Numbered from the stretch's first letter, positions 38,952 through 48,728 are shown. The stretch is 64,000 nucleotides of DNA from an uncultured Dehalococcoidia bacterium (GCA_958295715.1 OY282371.1:124001-188000); one strand, 5' to 3'. Made by a program: numbers and translations. The notes: generated by a model not told the origin, from the sequence alone.

Positions 38952-39912
38952 TGATTCTTACCATCCTCTTAATTACTGTTTGAACCATTGGTACAGGCAC
39001 AGCGTTTCCGGCCTGCTTGCGGGTCTGCGCGTCATTGCACACTATCTCCCAACTGTCGGGGAACCCTTGCAGCCGTAGCAACTCCCTAGGTGTCAACCGC
39101 CGCTCGCCGTCTACTAGCAGGTAGTTGTGGGAGGCCCCGGCCCGCAGCGCGCAGGACCACTCGTGGCTTGAGACGTTGCCGCCCTTGTTCTCATGCCAGA
39201 TTGCGGGGGAGAATTTTGCTGTGTGCGCCTTATGCCGTTTGTGGCGGATCGCCGTAGAGACATAGTGTTTCGCGTCTGGTTCAGACTCTAAGATGTCTGC
39301 GAGCGGTTTCCTCGGGGTCGTGTGACTTGGCCATGGAAAGCTGTCGAAAGGTTGTCGTGTAGCTACTATGATGGTTCTTTCGCGTTTTTGAGGCAACCCA
39401 TAATCCAGTGCATTAAGGACTTTGTAATCGACCGAATAACCGAAATCTGATATATCCTCGAGGATGCGTCGCAATACTTTTCCTTTATCGACGGTCTTCA
39501 ACTGCTTCACGTTCTCTAACACGATTCCCAAGGGGCGTTTAGCTTGGATAAATCGCAGTACTTGGAAGAACAGGGTTCCCCGCGGGTCGGCGAACCCCCG
39601 TTGTCGCCCAATGATGGAAAAGGGTTGACAGGGGAAGCCGGCAAAGAGCAGGTCGTGGTCCGGTACGTCGTCAGGCCGTAGGGAGACGATATCACCCGCA
39701 GGGCGCAGACCGAAGTTAGCGTGGTAGGCCTTCCGCGCCGGCTCGTCGATGTCGCAGGCGAAGACCACCTCAAGCCCAAGATTTCTTGCCGCTAGGTGGA
39801 AGCCTCCGATGCCGCAAAAGAAGTCCGCGCACTTCAGCCCGGGGCCGTTCCGGGGCGAAGGGGGGGCAGCGCTCCGCAGTGGCCGTTCAACTGAACTCAA
39901 CGCGGTTATCAT
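38911..39912 (-). CDS. DNA cytosine-5 methyltransferase
   Basis: A 333-residue C5 methyltransferase. Motif I is FFCGIGGFHLA, motif IV GFPCQPFS with the catalytic cysteine, motif VI ENVK, motif VIII QKRERTIIVA, and motif X GNAVPVP. The target-recognition region lies at about 200-285. The N-terminus has only about 28 extra residues, too short for a regulatory HTH domain. ATG at 39912. The gene leads an operon with the endonuclease and vsr. A promoter with a perfect palindrome lies just upstream. Confidence 0.95.
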   Translation of the reverse strand: MITALSSVERPLRSAAPPSPRNGPGLKCADFFCGIGGFHLAARNLGLEVVFACDIDEPARKAYHANFGLRPAGDIVSLRPDDVPDHDLLFAGFPCQPFSIIGRQRGFADPRGTLFFQVLRFIQAKRPLGIVLENVKQLKTVDKGKVLRRILEDISDFGYSVDYKVLNALDYGLPQKRERTIIVATRQPFDSFPWPSHTTPRKPLADILESEPDAKHYVSTAIRHKRHKAHTAKFSPAIWHENKGGNVSSHEWSCALRAGASHNYLLVDGERRLTPRELLRLQGFPDSWEIVCNDAQTRKQAGNAVPVPMVQTVIKRMVRIIERTQIARRQAAP

Positions 39913-39932
39913 GCTCAATCTCTATGATGGCA

Positions 39933-39975
39933 CTAGGATATCCTAGACTTTACTACAGTTGTTTTTACTTGACAA
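39933..39975 (-). promoter_or_regulatory. Promoter and palindromic operator of the R-M operon
   Basis: On the minus strand TTGTCA (39970-39975), a 17-bp spacer and TAAAGT (39947-39952) form a promoter. A perfect 14-bp palindrome, CTAGGATATCCTAG, directly follows the -10 box (39933-39946) over the likely start site. Half of it (CTAGGATA) recurs at 40013-40020. The remainder of 39976-40192 holds no gene; a plus-strand TTGACA at 39969 might serve the NYN gene. Confidence 0.6.
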
Positions 39976-40192
39976 ACCATGTGACTTATGGTGCTTATCC
40001 GCTAACATCTATCTAGGATAGCCAACCCAGCGGCCTTATGTTGGTTCCACGCGTACACCCTGAAGCCCATGCGCAATTCTGGCAGAGGGCGTTAAGGCCG
40101 TGGTGTGTTACAATGCCCCCGGGCTTCATGCCCACAAGACTATGCAGCAGGCTGAGGAGCAGCCTTAATAAATTGCAGAAAGGTCGTGATTA

Positions 40193-40789
40193 TTGACTCA
40201 GCGCGTAGCCGCTTTCATTGATGGCAGCAACCTATACCATGCCTTGGAGGAGAACTGTGGCCGTACGGACCTGGACTTTAACGCCTTCGTAGCCAAGCTC
40301 TGCGGAGAGCGCCAGTTGTATCGCGCCTACTACTACAACATCATCCAGGACCCGGAGCGCCGGGGCACCGCCTACCAGGAGCAGCAGAAGTTCCTGGCCA
40401 CCCTGTACAACACGCCCTACCTGGAGGTCTGCCTGGGCACCTCTAAGTACCGGGGCGAAGTGCTAATTGAGAAGGGCGTTGACATTATGCTGGCCACGGA
40501 CCTCCTCCAGTTGGCTTGGCGAGACCTCTACGACGTTGCGGCGTTGGTGAGCGGCGACGGCGACTTTGCCTACGCCGTGCAGGTGACCAAGAACTTGGGC
40601 AAGCACGTTGAGGTGGTGGCCTTCCCCAGCAACCTCTCCCACGAGTTGGGACAGACCGCGGACCTCCTCCGGTCCCTAGACAGCAGCTTCTTTGACGAAC
40701 TCTGGTCTTCAGGCCCCAAGCGGCGCCGCCGCCGTCGCAGGGTCACGCCCGTCAAGACCGCCGCCCCGAAGGGCGAACCGGAGGCCTAG
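40193..40789 (+). CDS. NYN-domain (LabA/PIN-like) protein
   Basis: A 198-residue NYN-domain protein: VAAFIDGSNLYHAL (D10), EKGVDIMLATDLL, and LVSGDGDFAYAVQVTKNLGKHVEVVAFP give the conserved acidic residues of the PIN-like RNase fold. The C-terminus is strongly basic (KRRRRRRRVTPVK), fitting nucleic-acid binding. TTG start at 40193 with AAAGG 11 nt upstream. It is likely an RNase in RNA processing, and is unpaired with any antitoxin. Confidence 0.88.
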   Translation: MTQRVAAFIDGSNLYHALEENCGRTDLDFNAFVAKLCGERQLYRAYYYNIIQDPERRGTAYQEQQKFLATLYNTPYLEVCLGTSKYRGEVLIEKGVDIMLATDLLQLAWRDLYDVAALVSGDGDFAYAVQVTKNLGKHVEVVAFPSNLSHELGQTADLLRSLDSSFFDELWSSGPKRRRRRRRVTPVKTAAPKGEPEA

Positions 40790-40797
40790 ACCGCCCG

Positions 40798-41592
40798 CTA
40801 GGGGCCGCCGTCCAGGGCCTCCACCGCCTCCACCACCTGGGCCAGGCCCTCCACGGTGGCGTCGGGCTTGGCGGCCCGGGGCGCGCCGTAGCGGTCGAAC
40901 TCGCCGTAGGAGCCTTCGGGCCGGGGTATCCAGATGGCCCGCATCCCGGCGGCCTTGGCCCCGGCTACGTCGTTGGTCGGGTCGTCGCCCACGTGGACCG
41001 AGGCCCCCGGCGCCGCGCCAAGGGCGTCTAGGGCCAGGCGGAAGATATCCATGGACGGCTTTGCCCTCCGCGCCTCGTTGGAGAAGACTAGGACGTCGAA
41101 AGGCTCCAGAATCCCGGCCTCCCCCATGTACGCGCGAAAGGTGGATCCCGGGGTCATTCCCGTGTTGGATATCAGCCCCAGGGCCAGGCCCCGTTCCTTC
41201 AGCGCGGCCAAAACGCCCGGGGCATCCGGGTCTAGGGCGGGCGGGAACCGGAGGAAGGCCCGATCGTAGACGGCGGCCACCTCATCCACCACCTCCGGGG
41301 GCAACTCCCTGGCAAGCCCGCGCCGTATCTGCTCTATGAACAGTTCGACCTGCTCCGAGAAGCTGATGTCCCGCTCCTGGGCGCGGATGGCGTTGCACAG
41401 GGTGGCGCAGCTTCTGTAGGCCGCCCACAGATGTCCCTCGGAGAACCGGAACCCGGCTTTGCGCAGGGCCGCCGCGGCTCCATCCACCCTCAGCCGCCCG
41501 CGCTTCTCGCCCAACTCCGGGCGGTCGAGAATCAGCGTCTGCCACAGGTCGAAGGTAACGGCCCGTATCTTTTGGGGAACGCCGCCCGTCAT
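40798..41592 (-). CDS. HAD-superfamily hydrolase
   Basis: A 264-residue HAD hydrolase with nucleophile D15 in FDLWQTL, motif II LISNTG, motif III AKPS and motif IV HVGDDPTNDVAGAKAAG. The residue two after the nucleophile, normally Asp in phosphatases, is Trp (DLW), as in dehalogenase-like and some archaeal members, so phosphatase activity is not certain. It follows the S9 peptidase gene by 13 bp. Confidence 0.88.
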   Translation of the reverse strand: MTGGVPQKIRAVTFDLWQTLILDRPELGEKRGRLRVDGAAAALRKAGFRFSEGHLWAAYRSCATLCNAIRAQERDISFSEQVELFIEQIRRGLARELPPEVVDEVAAVYDRAFLRFPPALDPDAPGVLAALKERGLALGLISNTGMTPGSTFRAYMGEAGILEPFDVLVFSNEARRAKPSMDIFRLALDALGAAPGASVHVGDDPTNDVAGAKAAGMRAIWIPRPEGSYGEFDRYGAPRAAKPDATVEGLAQVVEAVEALDGGP

Positions 41593-41605
41593 AATCCCAG
41601 GCGTC

Positions 41606-43561
41606 CTACTGAGGATTGAGCCACCGGTTGAACCATGCCAGGGTTCGCGCCAGGTACTCCTCGCGCATCTTGGGGTGTCCTCCCCGCAGGAAGAGGTGGG
41701 AACAGCCGGGGAACCGGGCCATCTCCACCGTCTTGCCCAGCCGCTGGAGGGCGACGAAGTACTGCTCGCTCTGCTCTATGGGACAGCGATGGTCCGCCTC
41801 GCCGTGGAGCAGCAGGACCGGCGTTTCCACCCTGTCGGCGTAGGAGATGGGGGAGTGGTCCAGGTAGGCTTGCACGTTGTCTTTGCGGAGGCCGCCCCAC
41901 TGGCGCTCGCCGAAGCTGACGCCGATGTCGGATGTGCCGTACATGCTGAGCAGGTCTATGCAGGGGGCGCCCACCACGGCGGCGGAGAACCGGGTGTCGT
42001 GGCCGATTGCCCAGGCGCTCATGTACCCGCCGTAGCTGTAGCCGTGGATACCCATGTTATCGCCGTCCACGTAGGGGAGGGAACGAGTCTCCTCCACGGC
42101 GGCCATAATGTCCCTGTAGTCCTCGCCGCCCCAGTCCCGGAGCACGGCCCGCAGGAACTCGGCCCCGTAGGTGGAGGAGCCGCGGGGGTTCACGCCCAGC
42201 ACCGCGTATCCCGCGGTGGCTAGGACCTGCTCAACTGGGTTGAAGGCGTCGTAGAAGGAACCATGTGGGCCTCCGTGGACGTCTATCACCAAGGGGTACT
42301 TCTTGGTCTCGTCAAAGTCGGGGGGAAGCAGCAGCCGGGACTGGATCTCCATGCCGTCCCTGGTCAACGACGTCTTCTTCATAATGGCGGGCGGGCAGTT
42401 CGTAAGGTAATCGGCGTTGCTATCGGTGAGGGGCGTGGAGGCGCCGGAGGCCAGGTCAACCCCGTGAAGGTCGCCGGGGGAGTCGGGGGACAGGGCCAGG
42501 ACCACCGCCGTTTGAGCCTGCTTGTCGATGGTGATTCCGCCGTACTGGACGCCGCCGGCGGTTATCCTTTGCACTGGGCCGCCGTCAACGGGCAGACTGC
42601 ACACGAAGGACTCGCCCCGGGAGTCGGCCACGAAGATGAGGCGTCCGTCCCCCGTCCACCGGAACTCTGGCGTCGGGATGTTGGGCGGCAGCCCGGCGGC
42701 GGGCCTCATGGAGTCGTCGTTGAGGCGCTTAGGCTCTGCCCCGGGCTGAATCAGGAAGAGGCTGCCCTGCCACACGGCGCTGATTTCGTCGTTATCTGAT
42801 CCCACCACGGCCAGCCGCTCCCCGTCGGGCGACCAGGCGATGGCCCCCACGCTGGAGAGGCCCTGGGACCATAGGGCGGCTTCTCCACCGCCGGCGGGGA
42901 CCACGTAGGCCTCGTTGTAGGCCACGAACTCCCTGTCCGGGCGGCGGGCCGAGATGAAGGCTATCCGGGAGCCGTCGGGAGACCATACGGGGCCGCTGTT
43001 GTCCCAGTCTCCCTCGGTAATCTGCGTGGCCTCTCCCCCCGTTAGGGGCACGGTGAAGAGGTGACGGCGGGAGGCGCCGCGCCAGCCGATGTCATCGGCG
43101 CGGTAGGTGATTCTCCGCGCCACGCGGATACGGGGGTCCTTGGCGAAGTCGTGGTCGTCGGGCGGGCGGTCCGGGTCCACGTCGGAGACCACCGCCAGCG
43201 CGTCGGAGTCCGGCGACCAGGCGAAATCCGACACCGCGCCGGGCATGTTCGTCAGCCGGACGGCCTCGCCGCCGGAGACGCTGATGGTCCACACTTGGGC
43301 GCGGCCTTTGTCGTCGGGGCGCAGGAAGGCGATGGTCTCGCCGTTGGGGGAGAAGCGGGGCGCGGCGTCCCTAGGCCCCTGGGTGAAGGCGAAGGCGTCG
43401 CCCCCGGGCAGGGACTTGAGCATAACGCGGGAGCGGGTTTTCATGGTCTCCCGGTCGACCTTCGACTGGGCGAAGGCCAGGCGGGAGCCGTCGGGCGACA
43501 GGGTGGGGGAGCCGTAGGAAGTGAGTTGGTATACGAGGTCGGGGGTTATGGGGCTTGGCAT
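41606..43561 (-). CDS. S9-family prolyl oligopeptidase (dipeptidyl/acylaminoacyl peptidase-like)
   Basis: A 651-residue serine peptidase. An N-terminal WD40/TolB-like beta-propeller shows repeated SPDG units (TLSPDGSRLAF, RFSPNGETIAF, WSPDSDALAVV, WSPDGSRIAFI). The C-terminal alpha/beta hydrolase has the nucleophile in GYSYGGYMSAW, aspartate in LLHGEADHRCP and histidine in GCSHLF. No signal peptide is seen. ATG at 43561 has AAGGAG 7 nt upstream. It cleaves short peptides, probably with the peptidases at 31-34 kb in a peptide-scavenging economy. Confidence 0.93.
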   Translation of the reverse strand: MPSPITPDLVYQLTSYGSPTLSPDGSRLAFAQSKVDRETMKTRSRVMLKSLPGGDAFAFTQGPRDAAPRFSPNGETIAFLRPDDKGRAQVWTISVSGGEAVRLTNMPGAVSDFAWSPDSDALAVVSDVDPDRPPDDHDFAKDPRIRVARRITYRADDIGWRGASRRHLFTVPLTGGEATQITEGDWDNSGPVWSPDGSRIAFISARRPDREFVAYNEAYVVPAGGGEAALWSQGLSSVGAIAWSPDGERLAVVGSDNDEISAVWQGSLFLIQPGAEPKRLNDDSMRPAAGLPPNIPTPEFRWTGDGRLIFVADSRGESFVCSLPVDGGPVQRITAGGVQYGGITIDKQAQTAVVLALSPDSPGDLHGVDLASGASTPLTDSNADYLTNCPPAIMKKTSLTRDGMEIQSRLLLPPDFDETKKYPLVIDVHGGPHGSFYDAFNPVEQVLATAGYAVLGVNPRGSSTYGAEFLRAVLRDWGGEDYRDIMAAVEETRSLPYVDGDNMGIHGYSYGGYMSAWAIGHDTRFSAAVVGAPCIDLLSMYGTSDIGVSFGERQWGGLRKDNVQAYLDHSPISYADRVETPVLLLHGEADHRCPIEQSEQYFVALQRLGKTVEMARFPGCSHLFLRGGHPKMREEYLARTLAWFNRWLNPQ

Positions 43562-43679
43562 GACGCGCTCCTTGGTGGGGATGGGGCTAATGAGGGGATT
43601 ATAGTACAACCTCAGCCCAAGGGCGACATGCAGGCCGGTTTTGCTTGGCGGCGGGCCCTTTCGCGGCATTGCCCCCCCC

Positions 43680-44430
43680 CAATCATTCCCGACGCTCCTA
43701 CCCGTCATCCCGCGCCCTCCCATCCGTCATTCCCGCGCAAGCGGGAAGGGCACGCGCGCCCACTTAAGTTTTGAAGAGCGCTGGTTCTGCGTTGGGAGCT
43801 TGGCTTCCCGCGCCATAACGCCTAAGTGGGCTGGATTCCGGCACCCAACCCTCCGTCATTCCCGCGCCGGCGGGAATCCAGGAACCCTTCATCCCAAAAC
43901 CAAGGCTTCAAACCCCAGCGTCACCCGTAGGGGAGACCTCTTTACTCAGCCTGTCGCACCAAAAGAGGAACGCAGGCCGGCCTTTCCTTTCCATACGCGT
44001 CCCTACTTGCAACCGTCCCCCCCCATTCCGTCATTCCCGCGCAGGCGGGAAGGGCGCGCGCGCCCATTTTTGTTTTGGGGAGCGTTGGTTCTGCGCTGGG
44101 GGCTTCCGGATTCCCGCCCCGCTATCCGTTCCCGCCCTCGCCCTCTTATCCGTCATTCCCGCGTAGGCGGGAATCCAGGAACCCTTCATCCCAAACCCCA
44201 TGCCCCAAGCCCTAGCGTCACCCGTAGGCGCGCCCCTAATGCGGGTGGCGGTAACGGGACCGGCTTCTACCGGCGCCGTTGGATTGCCACAGCCGTGGTA
44301 AGAAAGATGGATTCCCGCCTGCGCGGGAATGACGGATGGGAGGGCGGTAACCGTGTGCGCCCGCGGCGCCGGCCCACCGCCCCTCCACCATGGGATGGAT
44401 TCCCGCCTGCGCGGGAATGACGGAGTGGGA
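43680..44430. repeat. NIME-like mosaic repeat array, 43.7-44.4 kb
   Basis: Palindromes lie near 43856, 44154, 44310 and 44398, with half-palindromes joined to GGGC(A/G)CGCGCGCCC and TTTTG tails near 43728 and 44031. The unit 44150-44335 (GGCGTCACCCGTAGG-like, CGGCGCCGTTG, GGTAAG) is a diverged copy of those at 30.4, 34.8 and 60.8 kb. No gene is seen from 43562 to 44977. Confidence 0.9.
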
Positions 44431-44462
44431 GGCGAGAGCGTGGATTACGCTAAGGATAGCAA

Positions 44463-44640
44463 GGCAAGGGCCTGACGCATCTCCCGGCTGGATGAAAAAA
44501 AGCCCCTTCTGCCGTATACTGCTATGTCCGAATGGCGTAGTCATGCGGTGAGACCTGTGCGCAAGGCGATGGGCGGGTGGTTCCCCGCGCTGTCCTGATG
44601 AGAGGAGGGGGAGGAAAGTATGGCAAGAATGGGATGGATT
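44463..44640 (+). repeat. Dispersed ~180-bp element, copy L, with 24-codon ORF
   Basis: This segment recurs in inverted orientation at 51541-51720, with long identical blocks (GGGCCTGACGCATC, GGCTGGATGAAAAAAAGC, CCTTCTGCCGTATACTGC). A TATACT box is followed at once by an ATG (44524) opening a 24-codon frame (MSEWRSHAVRPVRKAMGGWF, then PALS). The other copy has the same length and frame. It is followed by a palindrome at 44637. Confidence 0.75.
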
Positions 44641-44825
44641 CCCGCCTTCGCGGGAATGACGGAGAGGGAGGACGGGTATTGACGAGACAGAGGGAAAGCG
44701 GGAATGGCGAATGGACGGATGGCGCGCGCGCTTCCATCGGTAGGGGAGAGCCGCGGCGTGGTCTAGGGGGTCGTGGTTCTGCGGTGTGGCCTTCCTGGAT
44801 TCCCGTTTTCACGGGAATGACGGAG
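44637..44825. repeat. Palindromic repeats upstream of the MFS gene
   Basis: ATTCCC-N8-GGGAAT palindromes lie near 44639 (GCCTTCGC) and 44800 (GTTTTCAC). Between them GATGGCGCGCGC and CGGTAGGGGAGAG match the segment at 53560-53600. Nothing coding is seen up to 44977. Confidence 0.85.
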
Positions 44826-44977
44826 GGGGAGTGCGGGAATGACGAGAGGGATCGCGGGTATTGACGGAGGGGGAGGCGCGGGTATTGACGAGGGGACGGC
44901 GCTAGAACGAAGGATGGCAAGAACGCCGGTTGTACAGGGCCTCCGGAATCGGGGAGAGGGCTTTATGAAGTTTGACA

Positions 44978-46270
44978 ATGGCCGGTAAAACCCGCCGGCT
45001 CACGGTGGTGGAGTACGTAAACACCAGCGTTTTGGCCTTCGGGCTGGCCGCCATGTCCACCAGCCTGGGGCAGATAATCCTTCCCCTGCGGGTCCTGGAC
45101 CTGGTCCCGGAGACCCTCAAGAACACCTATCTCGGCATCCTCACCTTCATCGGCATGGCGGCGGCCATGGCCGTTCAGCCCTTGGTGGGCTGGCTCAGCG
45201 ACAAGACCACCCTATCGTGGGGGCGGCGGCGTCCCTACATCGCCGTAGGATCCGTCCTTGCCACCGTGCTCATGGCGGGCATCGGCATAGCCTCCAACTT
45301 CGTGTGGCTGGTGGTGGCCTCGGTGCTGGTGCAGCTCTGCGCCAACATGGCTCAGACCCCCTACGACGCCATCGTGAAGGACCGGGTGCCCCAGTCCCAG
45401 AGGGGGCAAGTCTCATCCATACGGGCCATCGCCGGGGCCGCCGGCGCCGTTATGCTGCTGGTGGCCACCGGCTTCCTGATGGACCGGCACGAGGTCAGAG
45501 AGCGGGACATATGGCTGTGGCTGTCCCTCGCCCTTCCCGCCATCGTCATGGCCTTGACCACCCTATGGACCGTCTTCGCCGTGGAGGACGAGTGGGTTCC
45601 CGCCACGCCCAAAGGAGCGGATGCGGCGAAGCGGCCTCCGGAACCCAAGACCCCCAAGCGGGTGTACATGCTCTTGGGGGCCGCCTTCTCCTTCACCCTC
45701 GCCGGGGGGATCCTCCAGACCTACACCCTCTTCTTCCTGAAAGACGTGGTCAAGATAGACAACCCGGCCTCGGGCGTGGGCATTCTGGGCATCGCCGTGG
45801 GCATAACCATCATAGTCACCCTCTATCCCGCCGGCCTCCTGTCCGACAAGTTTGGCCGCCGGACGCTCCTTTTTGTTTCGGCGGCCCTCGGCAGCGGGGG
45901 CAGCCTCCTGTTCCTGCTGGCTCAAAGCCTGACCCACGTTGTCCTCATAGGGATAATTCTGGGGGTTGCGGTGGGAATTTTCATGGCCGCGGGGCGGGCG
46001 CTGATAACCGACATGGTGTCGGAGAACCGGGCGGCTCAGCAGATGGGCTTGGCCAACTTCGCCCTCATCGGCGGCCTGGCCGTCTCCAAGCTGGGGGGCG
46101 GAGCCGTGGACTTCCTCAACGGCTTCAGCGACAACCTGGGCTACTACACCCTCCTCGTGGTCTGCGCGGGGGCCTTCCTAATGGGCGCCTTCTTCATTAA
46201 CCTGCTCAACCCGCAGCCCGTCGCAGAGGCGGCGGCGACTAGTTCCGACGACGCCGGCGGAGACGAGTAG
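44978..46270 (+). CDS. MFS transporter
   Basis: A 430-residue major-facilitator permease with 12 hydrophobic segments. The loop 2-3 motif is GWLSDKTTLSWGRRRPYI, and the second-half equivalent is GLLSDKFGRRTLLF. The RRRPYI form resembles glycoside-pentoside-cation symporters and sucrose carriers. The substrate is unknown. ATG at 44978 is preceded by an overlapping seven-codon frame (44965-44988), which could modulate translation. Confidence 0.9.
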   Translation: MAGKTRRLTVVEYVNTSVLAFGLAAMSTSLGQIILPLRVLDLVPETLKNTYLGILTFIGMAAAMAVQPLVGWLSDKTTLSWGRRRPYIAVGSVLATVLMAGIGIASNFVWLVVASVLVQLCANMAQTPYDAIVKDRVPQSQRGQVSSIRAIAGAAGAVMLLVATGFLMDRHEVRERDIWLWLSLALPAIVMALTTLWTVFAVEDEWVPATPKGADAAKRPPEPKTPKRVYMLLGAAFSFTLAGGILQTYTLFFLKDVVKIDNPASGVGILGIAVGITIIVTLYPAGLLSDKFGRRTLLFVSAALGSGGSLLFLLAQSLTHVVLIGIILGVAVGIFMAAGRALITDMVSENRAAQQMGLANFALIGGLAVSKLGGGAVDFLNGFSDNLGYYTLLVVCAGAFLMGAFFINLLNPQPVAEAAATSSDDAGGDE

Positions 46271-46320
46271 GATGGCGATAGGTGGCGGGGCCTTGCCCTC
46301 CCCACGACGCGCCGCCGGTG

Positions 46321-47922
46321 ATGTATACTAGATATATGTTGACGCTAAGGGTCTTGCTGGCGGTTCTTGCCACCCTCGCGGTAGGGCTAATCTTCTTGGG
46401 CTGCGGAGGCGGGCCGGCTACGGAGGAATACGTGGAACCTGAGCCTTCCCCAACCGCGCCGGCCGCCGCTCCACCCCTGTTGGCGTACCTGGAACCCGGG
46501 GCCTACCGGACCGGCCTCATGCCCCTATACTTCCACGACCCCAACAGGCCCTTCGACGGTTGGAACGCCCGCCACGCCTCCGACGGCTACAAGGCCACCC
46601 TCGCCGAGGTTAACGCCGCCGGTGAAAACCAGATAGTCGCGACCCACGCCTGGTATCCGCTCCAGGCGGCGGATGGGTCAGCGCAGACGCCCACGGCGGG
46701 AGGTCCCTTCCCGGTCATCATAGCGGCCCACGGGCTGGGCGGAAGCTCCCAGGGCTGGTCGACCTTCGCCCAGTACCTGGCCAGCCACGGCTACGTGGTG
46801 GTGGCCGCCAGCTTCATAACGGACAGCCCGCAGCCCAGGTCCTTTGAAAGCCCCGACTCCAAGTACGCTCAACAGGCGGGAGACGCGGGAGTCGACAAGG
46901 TCTACGGGGTCATCCGCAACGAGTTCAAGGTCATCCCGGGGTTCTACAAGTACTTCTTTGGAAACGTAAGCGCGGCGACCTTCGGAGGCTCGCAAACTCA
47001 ACAAGGGCTGCGCGCCGCCCCCGACGGCCCCGAGAAGGTCGGCGGCATGATGGCCGAGTTCTTTACCCAACGGCTGGACGACGTGGACACCATCTTGGAC
47101 GGCCTCTACAGCCTCAACGGGAGCGCGGAGTCCTGCGCCGCCGAGTATCTGGCGCGGGGACAGCCCAACCACGGCGCCCAGGTGTGCGGCCTCTTCTCCG
47201 GCTCCCTCGACCTGGACAGGGTGGGAATTATGGGCCACTCCCTCGGCTCCATGACCGCCCAGTTCGCCGTGGCCAGAAGCGGCCGCATAACCGCCGCCGT
47301 GGGGTACAACAACGGCCCGCCGCGCCTCTGGGAGCCCAAGGGCGTCTTCGGGACAGGCTCCGCGGCCGACGGACAACCGGCCGGCAGCCCCAAGCCGGTC
47401 ATGCAGATTCACGGGTCGGAGGACGCCTTCGTGCAGGGCGTGTTCCGCGGCCTCATGTGGAACACCTTCAGCGCCGCCGGCGGCAACCCGGAAGACCTTT
47501 GGCCCCTTGAAGCCGAAAGGGTCCTTCCCACCGACGAGAACCCCCAGCCTGTGGCCCGGAACGCCTACACCCGCGCCACTGGCGACAAGGTCATCATCTC
47601 CGTCAAGGACCTGGACCACGACGCTTTGACGAGCGGCCTCACAATCTCCGATGGGAACCGGGGCGACCCCGGTCAGCGTCCCAGAAAGGCCGTGGGGCAG
47701 GACGTTCTGTTGCCGTCATTCCAAGGCGAGAACTTCGCGCCCCTCGGCTGGGGAACCGTGGAAGGCCGCGAGGTCTACATGCCCGCCTTCATCAGAAACT
47801 ACTACACCAAGAACTGGTTCGACTTCTACCTAAAGGGAGATGAGGGCGGTCTCCGCTTCATCGGGAACCCCATTGAGGACATGGGCATCCTGGACATCCG
47901 CAGCAGCCTGCAAGACCGCTAG
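46321..47922 (+). CDS. Lipoprotein alpha/beta hydrolase (PAF-acetylhydrolase/dienelactone-like)
   Basis: A 533-residue exported esterase. The N-terminus has a signal peptide and lipobox (VLLAVLATLAVGLIFLGC), then a proline-rich linker. The hydrolase has the oxyanion turn AAHGLGGSS, nucleophile elbow IMGHSLGSM and a C-terminal IHGSEDAF acidic site. Starts at 46321 or 46336 are possible; both keep the lipobox. It is anchored to the membrane outer face and hydrolyses an unknown ester. It follows the MFS gene on the same strand. Confidence 0.85.
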   Translation: MYTRYMLTLRVLLAVLATLAVGLIFLGCGGGPATEEYVEPEPSPTAPAAAPPLLAYLEPGAYRTGLMPLYFHDPNRPFDGWNARHASDGYKATLAEVNAAGENQIVATHAWYPLQAADGSAQTPTAGGPFPVIIAAHGLGGSSQGWSTFAQYLASHGYVVVAASFITDSPQPRSFESPDSKYAQQAGDAGVDKVYGVIRNEFKVIPGFYKYFFGNVSAATFGGSQTQQGLRAAPDGPEKVGGMMAEFFTQRLDDVDTILDGLYSLNGSAESCAAEYLARGQPNHGAQVCGLFSGSLDLDRVGIMGHSLGSMTAQFAVARSGRITAAVGYNNGPPRLWEPKGVFGTGSAADGQPAGSPKPVMQIHGSEDAFVQGVFRGLMWNTFSAAGGNPEDLWPLEAERVLPTDENPQPVARNAYTRATGDKVIISVKDLDHDALTSGLTISDGNRGDPGQRPRKAVGQDVLLPSFQGENFAPLGWGTVEGREVYMPAFIRNYYTKNWFDFYLKGDEGGLRFIGNPIEDMGILDIRSSLQDR

Positions 47923-47944
47923 AGCCGGCCCTCTCCCCCTCTCC

Positions 47945-48620
47945 GTCATTCCCGCGCAGGCGGGAAGGGCGCGTGCGCCCATTTTGTTTTGAAGAGTGTT
48001 GATCCTGCGTCGGGAGTTACGACTTCCCGCTCCCCCTGTCCGTCATTCCCGCGCAGGCGGGAATCCATCTTCCTTAGCCCCGGTTTCGCGGGGCATACCG
48101 CCAACCCGGTATCAGGGCCATCATTCCCACCCCCTGTCCGTCATTCCCGCGAAGGCGGGAAGGGCGCGTGCGCCCATTTTGTTTTGAAGAGCGTTGGTTC
48201 TGTGTCGGGGGCTGCGACTTCCCGCCCCTCCTCTCCGTCATTCCCGCGCAGGCGGGAATCCATCCCTCCCTCCCCCCGTTGTGCCGGAGCAACCACATAT
48301 CTACACACCTCCTGCCCCCGCCCCTAAGGGCCACCGCCACTGGCGACGCTGGAGGTTCAAGCGTTGGTTTGCCTCTTATCCGTCATTCCCGTGAAAACGG
48401 GAATCCAGGAACGCCCCACAGCAAGACCGCCAATGTGTCGCTATCACGCCCCCGGCCCAACATGCCGCCCCAATCCGGCGTTCTGTCAGAAGAGGATGAT
48501 GGCGTCAGAGGAGAATCGGAGAAGATGGATTCCCGCCTTCGCGGGAATGACGGATAAGAGGGCGGGAATCCGAAGTCCGCAACGCAGAACCAACGCTCTT
48601 CAAAACAAAGTGGGCGCACG
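47945..48620. repeat. NIME-like mosaic repeat array, 47.9-48.6 kb
   Basis: At least six palindromes lie near 47948, 48043, 48141, 48240, 48382 and 48529. Two are half-palindromes running into GGGCGCGTGCGCCC and TTTTGTTTTGAAGAG. The unit [palindrome, hairpin, GAAGAGYGTTGATCCTGCG, GACTTCCCGC, palindrome] is tandemly repeated at 47945-48050 and 48140-48250. No gene is seen until the DUF1800 start at 48729. Confidence 0.92.
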
Positions 48621-48728
48621 CGCCCTTCCCCCTTCCCACCCTTTCTTGACACCCTTCAAACCGCCTGCCTATCATGTCAACATCAGAGGCCCTTCTTGAA
48701 CACAACCCCGCGATAGAGGAGGAAGCAA

